Below, in pieces: positions 8,249-15,668 of a DNA stretch of 64,000 nucleotides. The notes below the pieces were generated by a model. It ran no database searches. It saw only the letters and a list, made by a program, of their open reading frames with translations, and was not told where the DNA came from. The stretch is taken from positions 1-64,000 of the forward strand of contig JAETSI010000012.1 of the NCBI GenBank assembly GCA_021769725.1. Direction: 5' to 3'. Made by a program: the position numbers and the translations under genes. Within the stretch, counting starts at the first letter, position 1, and every line of letters begins with the position of its first letter. This stretch comes from Oscillospiraceae bacterium (GTDB lineage: Bacteria; Bacillota; Clostridia; Oscillospirales; Ruminococcaceae).

Positions 8249-8989
8249 TTAATCCTTGAAGCAGTCGGTATAGTCATTCATGGATTTTGACGTATAGCCG
8301 GAAGTATACGCAATGCTAAGCATATATCCGTTAACTTCAGCAAGACAGTATTCCTGTGTAATATCCAGACCGTATTCTTCAATCTTCACGTCAGAACCGA
8401 ACGTATCAAACTCGATTCCGCACAGTTCAGCCTTTTCGCCGTCCATGTGCCAATCAATATCCGCATTGGGCATTGCAGCTTTCGTAGACAGCTTAAATGC
8501 AGATATATATTGATCCATCGTATAATTTTCCGGAAATTTTGAAACGTTCTCAAATGTAAAGGCAATGCTCTCGCCGGTTCCCTGGTTTACCGCTGCAAAA
8601 TCACAGACGGCGCTTTCTACAAGCTTATCTGCATCCAGACTGCTGCCGCCTGCCTCAAGACCTACACCCATAGTCTCCTTAATTTGCTCGTCGGAATAAA
8701 TAGTCCAATCATCCGGCGTTTCAAATGTCAGACCGCAGAATTCATTGGTATATACGTTTCCTTCCACCGTACCACGTTCAAATTCGCCGGACTTCTCATC
8801 GTCATCATCTTTATCCTTGTCCGGATTCGACGACAACTTTTTCTCATCATTGTCATCATCATCCTTGTCTTTTTCATTATCTGAAACCGAAGATAATTTT
8901 TCCTCATCGTCATTGTCGTCCTTGTCGCCGCAGGCAGCAAATGAGCACATAGTAAGCATAAATGCAAGCAATAATGATATTTTTTTCAT
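8249..8989 (-). CDS. Putative lipoprotein with acidic linker
   Basis: I start this 246-residue protein at ATG 8989 (MKKISLLL), five bases after GGAGG, in preference to the ATG four codons upstream. The signal peptide has a lipobox SFAAC with Cys20. An extracytoplasmic linker of Asp/Glu/Lys repeats (residues about 22-60) follows, then a globular domain of about 180 residues. No enzyme motif is recognised. It lies immediately upstream of azlC, so it may be co-expressed with the exporter; a functional link is speculative. Confidence 0.75.
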   Translation of the reverse strand: MKKISLLLAFMLTMCSFAACGDKDDNDDEEKLSSVSDNEKDKDDDDNDEKKLSSNPDKDKDDDDEKSGEFERGTVEGNVYTNEFCGLTFETPDDWTIYSDEQIKETMGVGLEAGGSSLDADKLVESAVCDFAAVNQGTGESIAFTFENVSKFPENYTMDQYISAFKLSTKAAMPNADIDWHMDGEKAELCGIEFDTFGSDVKIEEYGLDITQEYCLAEVNGYMLSIAYTSGYTSKSMNDYTDCFKD

Positions 8990-9021
8990 ATAAACCTCCA
9001 TGTTATTTATTTTACAATAAA

Positions 9022-9050
9022 ATTATATCACAATTTTTCAGATTCGTCAA
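9022..9050 (-). promoter_or_regulatory. Promoter for the lipoprotein-azlCD operon
   Basis: On the minus strand TTGACG (complement of 9045-9050), 17 bases and TATAAT (complement of 9022-9027) precede the lipoprotein gene by about 30 bases. The -35 box lies within the 3' end of the phosphopantetheinyl transferase gene. Confidence 0.7.
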
Positions 9051-9570
9051 TAGCCGTACAGACCGAAACCACAAATTCCCCACGGATAATGTACTGTCTG
9101 AACTTATAGCCCTTGATGCACGTACTGAATCCGTTGTCGGAGAGAATAAATTCCGCCTTATTCATCGGAAACGACAGTCCCATGCCTATTGCCTTGATAT
9201 AGGCTTCCTTCAGTGTCCATATACGGAAGAATGCAGCGTTTTTTTCGTCATCCGGAACGCTACCGAAGAATTCTTGCTCCTGTCCGGAAAAAACTCTTTT
9301 CAGAATATTCGGACTAAATTCACGTATTCTCTCGCAGTCTATTCCGCATTCTCTGTCATTGATGATACAGGCGGCAATACCGTCAGCATGAGAAAGATTG
9401 AAATGGATTTCCGGATGCTCCCCCAGCATAGGTTTACCGTATCGTCCCTTGACAATAGGCGTAGGTTCGTTATAATTTATACCATAAGATTTCAGGCATT
9501 CCCGGAGCAGCCTGTGAGCGTGGGAATGTTGATTTTTTTTATCAATATCGATTAAAGAAATTGCTGTCAT
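9028..9570 (-). CDS. 4'-phosphopantetheinyl transferase (Sfp-like)
   Basis: This 180-residue enzyme moves phosphopantetheine from CoA to a carrier-protein serine. The family motifs are visible: FNLSHADG near residue 77, GIDCERIREF near 93 (magnesium-binding Asp and Glu), and FFRIWTLKEAYIKAIGMG near 133 (the W-x-x-K-E-A-x-x-K core). It is shorter than Bacillus Sfp (about 224) but within the range of compact Sfp/AcpT forms. The acyl carrier protein gene at 30253 is a natural substrate. The start is supported by AGGTGATAATATG. Confidence 0.85.
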   Translation of the reverse strand: MTAISLIDIDKKNQHSHAHRLLRECLKSYGINYNEPTPIVKGRYGKPMLGEHPEIHFNLSHADGIAACIINDRECGIDCERIREFSPNILKRVFSGQEQEFFGSVPDDEKNAAFFRIWTLKEAYIKAIGMGLSFPMNKAEFILSDNGFSTCIKGYKFRQYIIRGEFVVSVCTAIDESEKL

Positions 9571-9665
9571 ATTATCACCTGACTAATTATAACATAATCT
9601 GAAAAAAAAAACAATCTCACTTCGCACAGCAAATTAATTAAATCAAAAAAATATGTAAAGTCTAC

Positions 9666-9716
9666 TTGACACATAATGTAAAGCGTGCTATACTATTATT
9701 GTAAAGTTAACTTTAC
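9666..9716 (+). promoter_or_regulatory. Promoter and palindromic operator of XRE regulator
   Basis: TTGACA (9666-9671), 17 bases and TATACT (9689-9694) form a near-consensus promoter. At 9701-9716 lies a perfect 16-base palindrome GTAAAGTTAACTTTAC. Single GTAAAG half-sites also occur at 9655-9660 and 9678-9683, upstream of the -35 and between -35 and -10. The layout suggests autoregulation by the XRE-type protein encoded just downstream. Confidence 0.75.
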
Positions 9717-9719
9717 CTC

Positions 9720-9735
9720 GGGGGGGGGGGGGGGG
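9720..9735 (+). repeat. G16 homopolymer tract in the 5' leader
   Basis: Sixteen consecutive G residues lie between the palindromic operator and the TTG start of the XRE gene and run straight into AGG, so the tract is part of or abuts the Shine-Dalgarno region. Tracts of this length slip readily, so length heterogeneity between cells is expected. It may also be an assembly uncertainty. Confidence 0.8.
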
Positions 9736-9746
9736 AGGCTGATAAT

Positions 9747-9953
9747 TTGAAAAACAAAATACAGGAACTGCGAAAAGTACGTAAGGTCACGCAGCAGGAG
9801 CTTGCCGACGCCCTGAGCGTCACACGGCAGACGATAATCTCACTTGAAAACGGAAAATACAACGCATCGCTCACGCTTGCTCACAAGGCTGCACAGTTCT
9901 TCGGAATAACCATCGAGGAGCTGTTCATATTCGAGGGCGATGAGAACATCTGA
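9747..9953 (+). CDS. XRE family transcriptional regulator
   Basis: This 68-residue protein is a single Cro/CI helix-turn-helix domain. The helices QQELADALSVTRQTIISLENG cover residues 16-36 and a short tail follows. The start is TTG, placed eight bases after GGGGGGAGG at the end of the G tract. The size and the tail (GITIEELFIFEG) match small regulators of the YozG type that pair with a membrane protein gene. It is probably an autorepressor acting on the palindrome upstream. The downstream membrane gene is 11 bases away. Confidence 0.85.
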   Translation: MKNKIQELRKVRKVTQQELADALSVTRQTIISLENGKYNASLTLAHKAAQFFGITIEELFIFEGDENI

Positions 9954-9964
9954 GGAGGATAACC

Positions 9965-10402
9965 ATGGAAGATTTCAGAAAAAAACTACAAAAAAACAAC
10001 AAGATATACCTGCTTTTCATACTTTTTTCAACAGCTTGCCTGATAGCAATAAATACTGTTTCAGTATTTCCGGCAAAAATCAATCAAGCGGCAGAAGTCA
10101 ATACAGGACTTTTCGCCGGATTGATAATCATTTCGCTCGTCAATCTGGTCAGAAACAAAAAAGCCCTAAGCGACGATAAAATTCTCAAGGCAATGTATAT
10201 CCGCAACACCGATGAACGCAATAATCTGATAATGAAAAAAGCTTCACAAGCAACATTCACTATCATTATTGTCGGACTGGCAATTGCAACTATCGTTTCT
10301 CAGTATTTCAGCGCTGTTGTCAGCTCAACGCTTTCCTGCTGCATGGCATTCATACTGATCGTGTATTTCAGCGTCACAGCATTCTACAACAGAAAAATGT
10401 AA
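9965..10402 (+). CDS. Four-helix membrane protein paired with XRE regulator
   Basis: This 145-residue protein has a GAGGATAACC ribosome site and four hydrophobic segments (about residues 15-35, 45-62, 92-112 and 118-138). A charged cytoplasmic stretch in the middle contains MYIRNTDERNNLI. This pattern matches small membrane proteins of the DUF2178/DUF3796 kind that commonly follow YozG-like regulators in Firmicutes. Function is unknown. Co-transcription with the regulator is likely, and a weak GCGGAT/ATCCGC hairpin follows at 10417-10431. Confidence 0.72.
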   Translation: MEDFRKKLQKNNKIYLLFILFSTACLIAINTVSVFPAKINQAAEVNTGLFAGLIIISLVNLVRNKKALSDDKILKAMYIRNTDERNNLIMKKASQATFTIIIVGLAIATIVSQYFSAVVSSTLSCCMAFILIVYFSVTAFYNRKM

Positions 10403-10453
10403 AACAGACAAATGGTGCGGATATCATCCGCCTTTAATTATTACCGATTACAT

Positions 10454-10490
10454 AAAAAACCTGCCGCAAATTAATGCGGCAGGCGATTTT
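10454..10490. terminator. Bidirectional terminator between nifJ and the XRE operon
   Basis: The stem CCTGCCGCA/TGCGGCAGG (10460-10468 with 10475-10483) has a run of A upstream and CGATTTTATTT downstream. It terminates nifJ on the minus strand and can stop the plus-strand regulator/membrane transcript. Confidence 0.85.
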
Positions 10491-10503
10491 ATTTATTCAG
10501 AAA

Positions 10504-13500
10504 TTAGTCCTGACCGTAAAGCGTTGTAAGCTTAGTAAGATAATCATATCTGTCCTTAGCGTTAGCAACAGCAGCGTCAAAGAGCTTCTCAGCTCTCTCA
10601 GGATTCTGACGAGCCAGAGAGTTGTAACGAACCTCTCCCATGAGGAAGTTCTTGTACTCGTCTGTGTTAGGAGCCTTGGAATCAAGGATAAACGGATTCT
10701 TACCCTCTTCCTTGAGTGCAGGATTGTATCTGTAGAGGTGCCAGTAACCAGCCTGTACAGCCTTCTTTTCCTCAGCCTGAGCAGTAGCCATACCGGTCTT
10801 GATACCGTGGTTGATACAAGGAGCATAAGCGATAACGATAGAAGGTCCGTCGTAAGCCTCAGCCTCAGCAAATGCCTTGATGCACTGATTCATGTTAGCG
10901 CCCATAGCAACGTGAGCAACGTAAACGTAACCGTAGCTCATTGCGATACCAGCGAGATCCTTCTTCTTCATTACCTTACCGGCAGCTGCGAACTGAGCGA
11001 TAGCGCCTGTAGGTGTAGACTTGGAAGCCTGTCCGCCTGTATTTGAATAAACCTCTGTATCAAATACAAGGATATTAACGTTCTTGCCGGAAGCGATTAC
11101 GTGGTCGAGACCGCCGAAACCAATATCGTAAGCCCAGCCGTCGCCGCCGAAGATCCACTGAGACTTCTTGCTGAGGTAGTCCTTTTCAGCGAGGATAGCC
11201 TTAGCGTCGTCGCATCCGCAAGCCTCAAGAGCAGCAACGAGATTATCTGTAGCAACAGCATTAGCAGCGCCGTCGTTGTAAGTTGCGAGGTATTCGTCAA
11301 TAGCTGCCTTAACTTCGGGCTTTTCAGCCTTTTCCTTGATAGCGAGAACCTTGTCGGTAACTCTCTTGCGGAGTGTTTCCTGAGCAAGATACATACCGTA
11401 ACCGAACTCAGCGTTGTCCTCAAAGAGTGAGTTGCTCCATGCAGGACCTCTGCCCTTCTTGTTTACTGTGTAAGGAGTTGAAGGTGCGCTGCCGCCCCAG
11501 ATAGAGGAGCATCCTGTAGCGTTAGCGATCATCATTCTGTCGCCGAAGAGCTGTGTAACAAGCTTAGCATAAGGAGTCTCACCGCAACCTGCGCAAGCGC
11601 CTGAGAATTCGAGAAGGGGCTGTCTGAACTGTGAGCCCTTTACTGTATCAGCCTTGAACTTAGCGGCAACTTCTGCCTTTTCGTCGATAGTTACGCCGTA
11701 GTTGAATACTTCCTGCTGATCCATCTGAGAAGCGATAGGCTCCATAACGAGAGCTTTCTCCTTAGCGGGACAGATGTTAGCGCAGACGCCGCATCCTGTA
11801 CAGTCAAGTGTAGAAACTGTCATTGTAAACTTAAGACCGGGCATAGCAGGCTTGAAGTCAACGATCTTTGCAGCAGCAGGTGCAGCAGCAGCCTCAGCCT
11901 CTGTCATAGCAACAGGTCTGATTACAGCGTGAGGACATACATATGCACACTGGTTACACTGAATACAATTCTCAGCGATCCAGTTAGGAACCTTAACAGC
12001 AATACCACGCTTCTCAAAAGCAGCAGAACCCTGCGGGAATGTGCCGTCAGCCATATCTACGAATGTAGAAACAGGAAGCGAATCGCCCTTCTGAGCGTTG
12101 CAGGGGATCTGGATATTGTTTACATAGTTTTCAAGATTCTTGTCGTCGCAAGAAACGGCAGCCATACCCATCTGAGTATCAGCAGCGTCAGCCCATGCAG
12201 CAGGAACGTCAACCTTAACGATGTTCTGGTGACCTGCGTCGATAGCGTTCCAGTTCTTTTCAACAACGTCCTGACCCTTCTTGCTGTAGGAAGCTTCAGC
12301 AGCTGCCTTCATGTATTTAAGGGCATCCTCAAAAGGAATGATATTGGCAAGCTTGAAGAATGCAGACTGAAGAATTGTATTGATTCTTGTACCCATACCT
12401 GTTTCTTCACCAAGCTTAACGCCGTTGATGATATAGAAATTGATATTGTTCTGAGCGATATATCTCTTTACCTGTCCGGGAAGATTAGCGTCCAGTTCTT
12501 CAGGAGTCCAAATAGTATTGAGGAGGAAAGTACCGCCGGGCTTGATGTCAGATACCATATCGTACTTGTCGATGTAGCTCTGATTGTGACAAGCTACAAA
12601 GTCAGCCTTGTTGATAAGATATGTTGACTTGATAGGAGTCTTGCCAAAACGGAGGTGAGAAATAGTTACACCGCCGGACTTCTTTGAGTCATAAGCAAAA
12701 TAAGCCTGAGCGTAGAGATCCGTGTGGTCGCCGATGATCTTGATAGAGTTCTTGTTAGCGCCTACAGTACCGTCTGAACCGAGACCCCAGAACTTACAAG
12801 CTGTTGTGCCTGCCGGAGCAGAGTCAGGATTGCCCTCGAGAGGAAGTGAAAGATTTGTAACGTCATCCTCGATGCCGATAGTAAATCTCTTCTTTGTCTC
12901 GTTCTTGAATACAGCAATGATCTGAGCCGGAACAGTGTCCTTTGAGCCAAGACCGTATCTGCCTGTAAATACAGGAACATTGTTGAACTTAGTATCCTTG
13001 AGAGCTGCAACAACGTCGAGGTAGAGAGGCTCGCCAAGTGAACCGGGTTCCTTTGTTCTGTCGAGAACAGAAATTCTCTTAACACTGTCAGGAATAACCT
13101 CAACAAGCTTTTCAGCAACGAAAGGTCTGTAAAGACGAACCTTAACGAGACCGTACTTACCGCCGGCAGCGTTGAGATAGTCAATAGTTTCTTCAATTGT
13201 ATCGTTTACAGAGCCCATTGCAACAATGATATGCTCAGCGTCAGCAGCTCCGTAGTAGTTAAAGAGCTTGTAGTCAGTACCGATAAGCTCATTTACTTTG
13301 TTCATGTAGTCCTCTACGATAGCAGGGAGTGCGTCATAGTACTTGTTGCAAGCTTCACGAGCCTGGAAGAAGATGTCAGGGTTCTGAGCAGAACCACGGA
13401 GAACAGGTCTTTCAGGGTGGAGAGCCTTGTCACGGAATGACTGAGCAGCGTCCTTGTCAAGGAGAGAGTAGAGAGTCTCATCGTCCCATGTTTCGATCTT

Positions 13501-14049
13501 CTGGATTTCGTGAGATGTACGGAAACCGTCAAAGAAGTGGAGGAAAGGAACTCTGCCCTTGATAGTTGAAAGATGAGCTACTGCACCGAGATCCATAACC
13601 TCCTGAGGGTTGGAAGAACAGAGCATAGCATAACCTGTCTGACGGCAGGCATAAACGTCAGAGTGATCTCCGAAGATATTAAGAGCGTGAGAAGAAACGC
13701 ATCTTGCAGAAACGTGAATTACGTTGGGAAGAAGCTCGCCGGCGATCTTGTACATATTAGGGATCATAAGGAGAAGACCCTGTGAAGCTGTGTAAGTAGT
13801 AGTAAGAGCACCTGCTGAAAGAGAGCCGTGAACCGTACCGGCAGCACCGGCTTCAGACTGCATCTCTGCAACTGTTACAGGCTGACCGAAAAGATTCTTC
13901 TTGTCCTTAGCAGACCAGCTGTCTGTTACCTCAGCCATAACTGAGGAAGGTGTGATGGGGTAAATAGCGGCTACATCTGTAAAGGGATATGATACCCATG
14001 CAGCTGCATTGTTACCGTCCATGGTTTTCATTTTTCTTTTGATTGCCAT
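10504..14049 (-). CDS. nifJ: Pyruvate:ferredoxin (flavodoxin) oxidoreductase
   Basis: This 1181-residue single-chain PFOR oxidises pyruvate and CoA to acetyl-CoA, CO2 and reduced ferredoxin in the cytoplasm. The domain order is normal: N-terminal pyruvate-binding domain with YPITPSSVMAE near residue 30, CoA-binding and gamma-type domains, and a two-cluster ferredoxin domain with CIQCNQCAYVCP near 688 and CTGCGVCANICP near 747. A further cluster region GACAGCGETPYAKL and a TPP domain with GDGWAYDIGFGG near 971 follow. Start codon and GAGGTCATTCC site are clear. It is the hub of acetyl-CoA supply for citrate synthase and fatty acid genes here. Confidence 0.97.
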   Translation of the reverse strand: MAIKRKMKTMDGNNAAAWVSYPFTDVAAIYPITPSSVMAEVTDSWSAKDKKNLFGQPVTVAEMQSEAGAAGTVHGSLSAGALTTTYTASQGLLLMIPNMYKIAGELLPNVIHVSARCVSSHALNIFGDHSDVYACRQTGYAMLCSSNPQEVMDLGAVAHLSTIKGRVPFLHFFDGFRTSHEIQKIETWDDETLYSLLDKDAAQSFRDKALHPERPVLRGSAQNPDIFFQAREACNKYYDALPAIVEDYMNKVNELIGTDYKLFNYYGAADAEHIIVAMGSVNDTIEETIDYLNAAGGKYGLVKVRLYRPFVAEKLVEVIPDSVKRISVLDRTKEPGSLGEPLYLDVVAALKDTKFNNVPVFTGRYGLGSKDTVPAQIIAVFKNETKKRFTIGIEDDVTNLSLPLEGNPDSAPAGTTACKFWGLGSDGTVGANKNSIKIIGDHTDLYAQAYFAYDSKKSGGVTISHLRFGKTPIKSTYLINKADFVACHNQSYIDKYDMVSDIKPGGTFLLNTIWTPEELDANLPGQVKRYIAQNNINFYIINGVKLGEETGMGTRINTILQSAFFKLANIIPFEDALKYMKAAAEASYSKKGQDVVEKNWNAIDAGHQNIVKVDVPAAWADAADTQMGMAAVSCDDKNLENYVNNIQIPCNAQKGDSLPVSTFVDMADGTFPQGSAAFEKRGIAVKVPNWIAENCIQCNQCAYVCPHAVIRPVAMTEAEAAAAPAAAKIVDFKPAMPGLKFTMTVSTLDCTGCGVCANICPAKEKALVMEPIASQMDQQEVFNYGVTIDEKAEVAAKFKADTVKGSQFRQPLLEFSGACAGCGETPYAKLVTQLFGDRMMIANATGCSSIWGGSAPSTPYTVNKKGRGPAWSNSLFEDNAEFGYGMYLAQETLRKRVTDKVLAIKEKAEKPEVKAAIDEYLATYNDGAANAVATDNLVAALEACGCDDAKAILAEKDYLSKKSQWIFGGDGWAYDIGFGGLDHVIASGKNVNILVFDTEVYSNTGGQASKSTPTGAIAQFAAAGKVMKKKDLAGIAMSYGYVYVAHVAMGANMNQCIKAFAEAEAYDGPSIVIAYAPCINHGIKTGMATAQAEEKKAVQAGYWHLYRYNPALKEEGKNPFILDSKAPNTDEYKNFLMGEVRYNSLARQNPERAEKLFDAAVANAKDRYDYLTKLTTLYGQD

Positions 14050-14112
14050 AGGAATGACCTCCTGAAAAAGTTTTTGTGAGGTTACATAAGGTCAGTGCGG
14101 AATATCCGGTTT

Positions 14113-14167
14113 GTTACCCATATGTAACGGCTGTTAATATTATATCACAAAAAATGGAGCTTGTAAA
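14113..14167 (-). promoter_or_regulatory. nifJ promoter with downstream dyad
   Basis: On the minus strand TTTACA (complement of 14162-14167), 17 bases and TATAAT (complement of 14139-14144) lead into nifJ. A dyad GTTAC-CCATAT-GTAAC (14113-14128) lies just after the expected start point, a good place for a repressor site. The leader to the start codon is about 80 bases. Confidence 0.7.
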
Positions 14168-14233
14168 CCTTTTTTTACATTTTTTTATATGCAGTGCCGC
14201 ACAAAACCTTTGAAATTTCTTTGTGCATTATTT

Positions 14234-14875
14234 TCATTCTTTGTTTTCATCATGAATCCAGCTGCTGCTCCAATCATATAAACTGATGTCAATGTCGTCT
14301 ATCATGCCGCCCCGAAAACCTATCTGAACAAAGTTCCTGCCCTCATTATCGAGATAGTATATCAACAGTTCGCTGATGTCAACATCCGGGTCACCGAATT
14401 TTTCCTTGAATTCTTCTTGAGACGTATCGTATCCGACGCCGCCGTATTCTATATCATATTTGCCGATCGATTCCCCGGTATAACCGGTTCCGGCTATATT
14501 CTCAATACTGATGAAGCTAATCCGTTTATCCGCCAATCTGCTGATCTCGGAGATCGCCTTGCCGTCCTCCAGACAATCCTCCACAACTACCCTGCCGATC
14601 TTGTTTGATTTTGTTCTGTCAATTTCGTCGTCGTAAATATCAACAAAAGCGTCGGCATAATTAAGAGAAAATGCAGAATCAAGATCAAATACAATATTAT
14701 CCGGCAGCTCGCTTAATTGACAGGGAAGCGATACTTCTTTCCCGAAAAGGCTTACTGATACCGGGATTTCTCCGATATTTTCAGATTCAGACTCTGACGA
14801 ACTATCGGCTTTTTTACAGGATGACAGCATCATAACAGCGGTCAGACAAAGCAGTAAAGCGTTTCTGATTTTCAT
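14234..14875 (-). CDS. Putative lipoprotein
   Basis: This 213-residue secreted protein has a signal peptide and lipobox LSSC (Cys20), then a short Ser/Glu linker and an acidic globular domain of about 170 residues. No family recognised. The segment around YDIEYGGVGYDTSQEEFKEK looks like a folded extracellular domain. It is a single-gene unit with its own promoter and lies between nifJ and the XRE locus. The start is supported by AGGAGGAAATATT. Confidence 0.7.
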   Translation of the reverse strand: MKIRNALLLCLTAVMMLSSCKKADSSSESESENIGEIPVSVSLFGKEVSLPCQLSELPDNIVFDLDSAFSLNYADAFVDIYDDEIDRTKSNKIGRVVVEDCLEDGKAISEISRLADKRISFISIENIAGTGYTGESIGKYDIEYGGVGYDTSQEEFKEKFGDPDVDISELLIYYLDNEGRNFVQIGFRGGMIDDIDISLYDWSSSWIHDENKE

Positions 14876-14906
14876 AATATTTCCTCCTGGTTTAACAGTT
14901 ATACAT

Positions 14907-14935
14907 ATTATAGCATAAATCGGACAGAGTGTAAA
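14907..14935 (-). promoter_or_regulatory. Promoter of the 14234-14875 lipoprotein gene
   Basis: On the minus strand TTTACA (complement of 14930-14935), 17 bases, then TATAAT (complement of 14907-14912). It lies in the short gap after the XRE gene stop, so the lipoprotein is probably transcribed separately. Confidence 0.65.
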
Positions 14936-14937
14936 GC

Positions 14938-15174
14938 TTAAACCAATTCTCTTTCAATTTCAATGACAATATCGCTCATTTTAACATTCAGAGCTGTTGA
15001 AAATCTGTAAAGGGTTTCAAGGGTCGGTTTTCTCTCTCCTCTTTCAATTGCGCTAAGATGTGTTCTTCCGATATCTGCCAGACCGCTTAAAACCTCCTGT
15101 GATAAATTTTTTCGTTTGCGAAAATCCGCTACGACCTTTCCTACTAACTTGGAATCCAGCGTTGGTATATACAT
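14938..15174 (-). CDS. XRE family transcriptional regulator
   Basis: This 78-residue HTH protein uses ATG 15174 (MYIPTLDSK), which has GAGGTGATTAAT directly upstream; longer in-frame starts lack a site. The HTH core is QEVLSGLADIGRTHLSAIERG (residues about 27-47). Typical trailing helices (TLETLYRFSTALNV) follow. It diverges from the small gene at 15295, and the shared gap holds palindromic sequence. It is probably the local repressor or activator of that transcript. Confidence 0.85.
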   Translation of the reverse strand: MYIPTLDSKLVGKVVADFRKRKNLSQEVLSGLADIGRTHLSAIERGERKPTLETLYRFSTALNVKMSDIVIEIERELV

Positions 15175-15223
15175 ATTAATCACCTCTAATAATATGATAT
15201 ACTGATTTTCAAATATTTTTGAA

Positions 15224-15274
15224 TACATATGTTGACGATTAAACACAACATATGTGTTATAATATTGCTATAAA
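15224..15274 (+). promoter_or_regulatory. Divergent control region with AACACA-N5-TGTGTT dyad
   Basis: Between the XRE gene and the plus-strand small genes are ACATATGT (15224-15231), TTGACG (15232-15237), a dyad AACACA-N5-TGTGTT (15242-15258), TATAAT (15258-15263) and TATAAA (15269-15274). The TTGACG to TATAAT spacing is 20 bases, longer than usual, so activation or twisting by a bound regulator is plausible. Confidence 0.5.
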
Positions 15275-15294
15275 ATACAAAGGAGGGTTCATTT

Positions 15295-15537
15295 ATGAAC
15301 GATAAAATGAAAAGCATTCTGCTCAGCCTGATTAATCAGGCAAGAGAAAATAAGGAACATGAAGTTTCATATGATCTTATATCCATTGCCCAAAACAAAG
15401 AACAAGTCAGAAGCATTGCAAATCAACTTGAGAATGCAGGATTTATAACAAATGTTTCTATTTACGTAAAAACACATTTTTCATGTAAAGTAACTGAAAA
15501 AGCTTTTGAATACTTCAGAGAGGAGGAGATGAGATGA
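15295..15537 (+). CDS. Small winged-helix-like protein
   Basis: This 80-residue protein has a strong AGGAGGGTTCATTT site. The sequence shows helix-helix-helix then two beta-strand-like segments (ENAGFITNVSIYVKTHFSCKV), which resembles a winged helix domain. No close family recognised. It diverges from an XRE gene and overlaps a 25-codon ORF by the four bases ATGA, so the three genes look like one regulatory unit. A DNA-binding role is an inference from fold impression only. Confidence 0.6.
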   Translation: MNDKMKSILLSLINQARENKEHEVSYDLISIAQNKEQVRSIANQLENAGFITNVSIYVKTHFSCKVTEKAFEYFREEEMR

Positions 15538-15611
15538 AAATCAAACGTCTGCTTTTTACAGGCTGTGACGGTTCTTCTGATACATCCTCAAAATATCCGG
15601 ACTTCCACTAA
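15534..15611 (+). CDS. 25-residue Cys-containing small peptide
   Basis: This short ORF begins with ATG overlapping the previous stop (ATGA), with GAGGAGGAGATGAG just upstream, and ends at TAA 15609-15611. The peptide begins MKIKRLLFTGC and ends SSKYPDFH. It has a basic N-terminus, a short hydrophobic run and one Cys at position 11. The terminator hairpin follows at once, so it is the natural last gene of the transcript. It may be a signalling or lipidated peptide, or an incidental coupled ORF. Confidence 0.45.
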   Translation: MKIKRLLFTGCDGSSDTSSKYPDFH

Positions 15612-15655
15612 TTATAAAAAAGGACTGACCCAACCGGATCAGTCCTTAATTTTAA
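15612..15655. terminator. Bidirectional terminator
   Basis: The stem AAGGACTGA/TCAGTCCTT (15620-15628 with 15639-15647) is flanked by a run of A on the left and TTTTAATT on the right. It serves both the plus-strand small genes and the minus-strand cellobiose phosphorylase. Confidence 0.8.
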
Positions 15656-15668
15656 TTATTGAGAAAGC

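Noticed and set aside
9720-9735. G16 tract as a pure sequencing artefact
   Set aside because: The tract sits in an ordered promoter-operator-start arrangement and merges with a needed ribosome site, so a G-rich run is probably real even if the exact count is uncertain.
10474-13785. Several open frames of 70-230 codons opposite nifJ
   Set aside because: They are shadows of a highly conserved PFOR gene, lack ribosome sites and have implausible composition.
14111-14128. Rex-type operator before nifJ
   Set aside because: The arms TTGTTA and TAAC are separated by eight bases and the right arm lacks the final AA, so it does not fit the 18-base Rex consensus.
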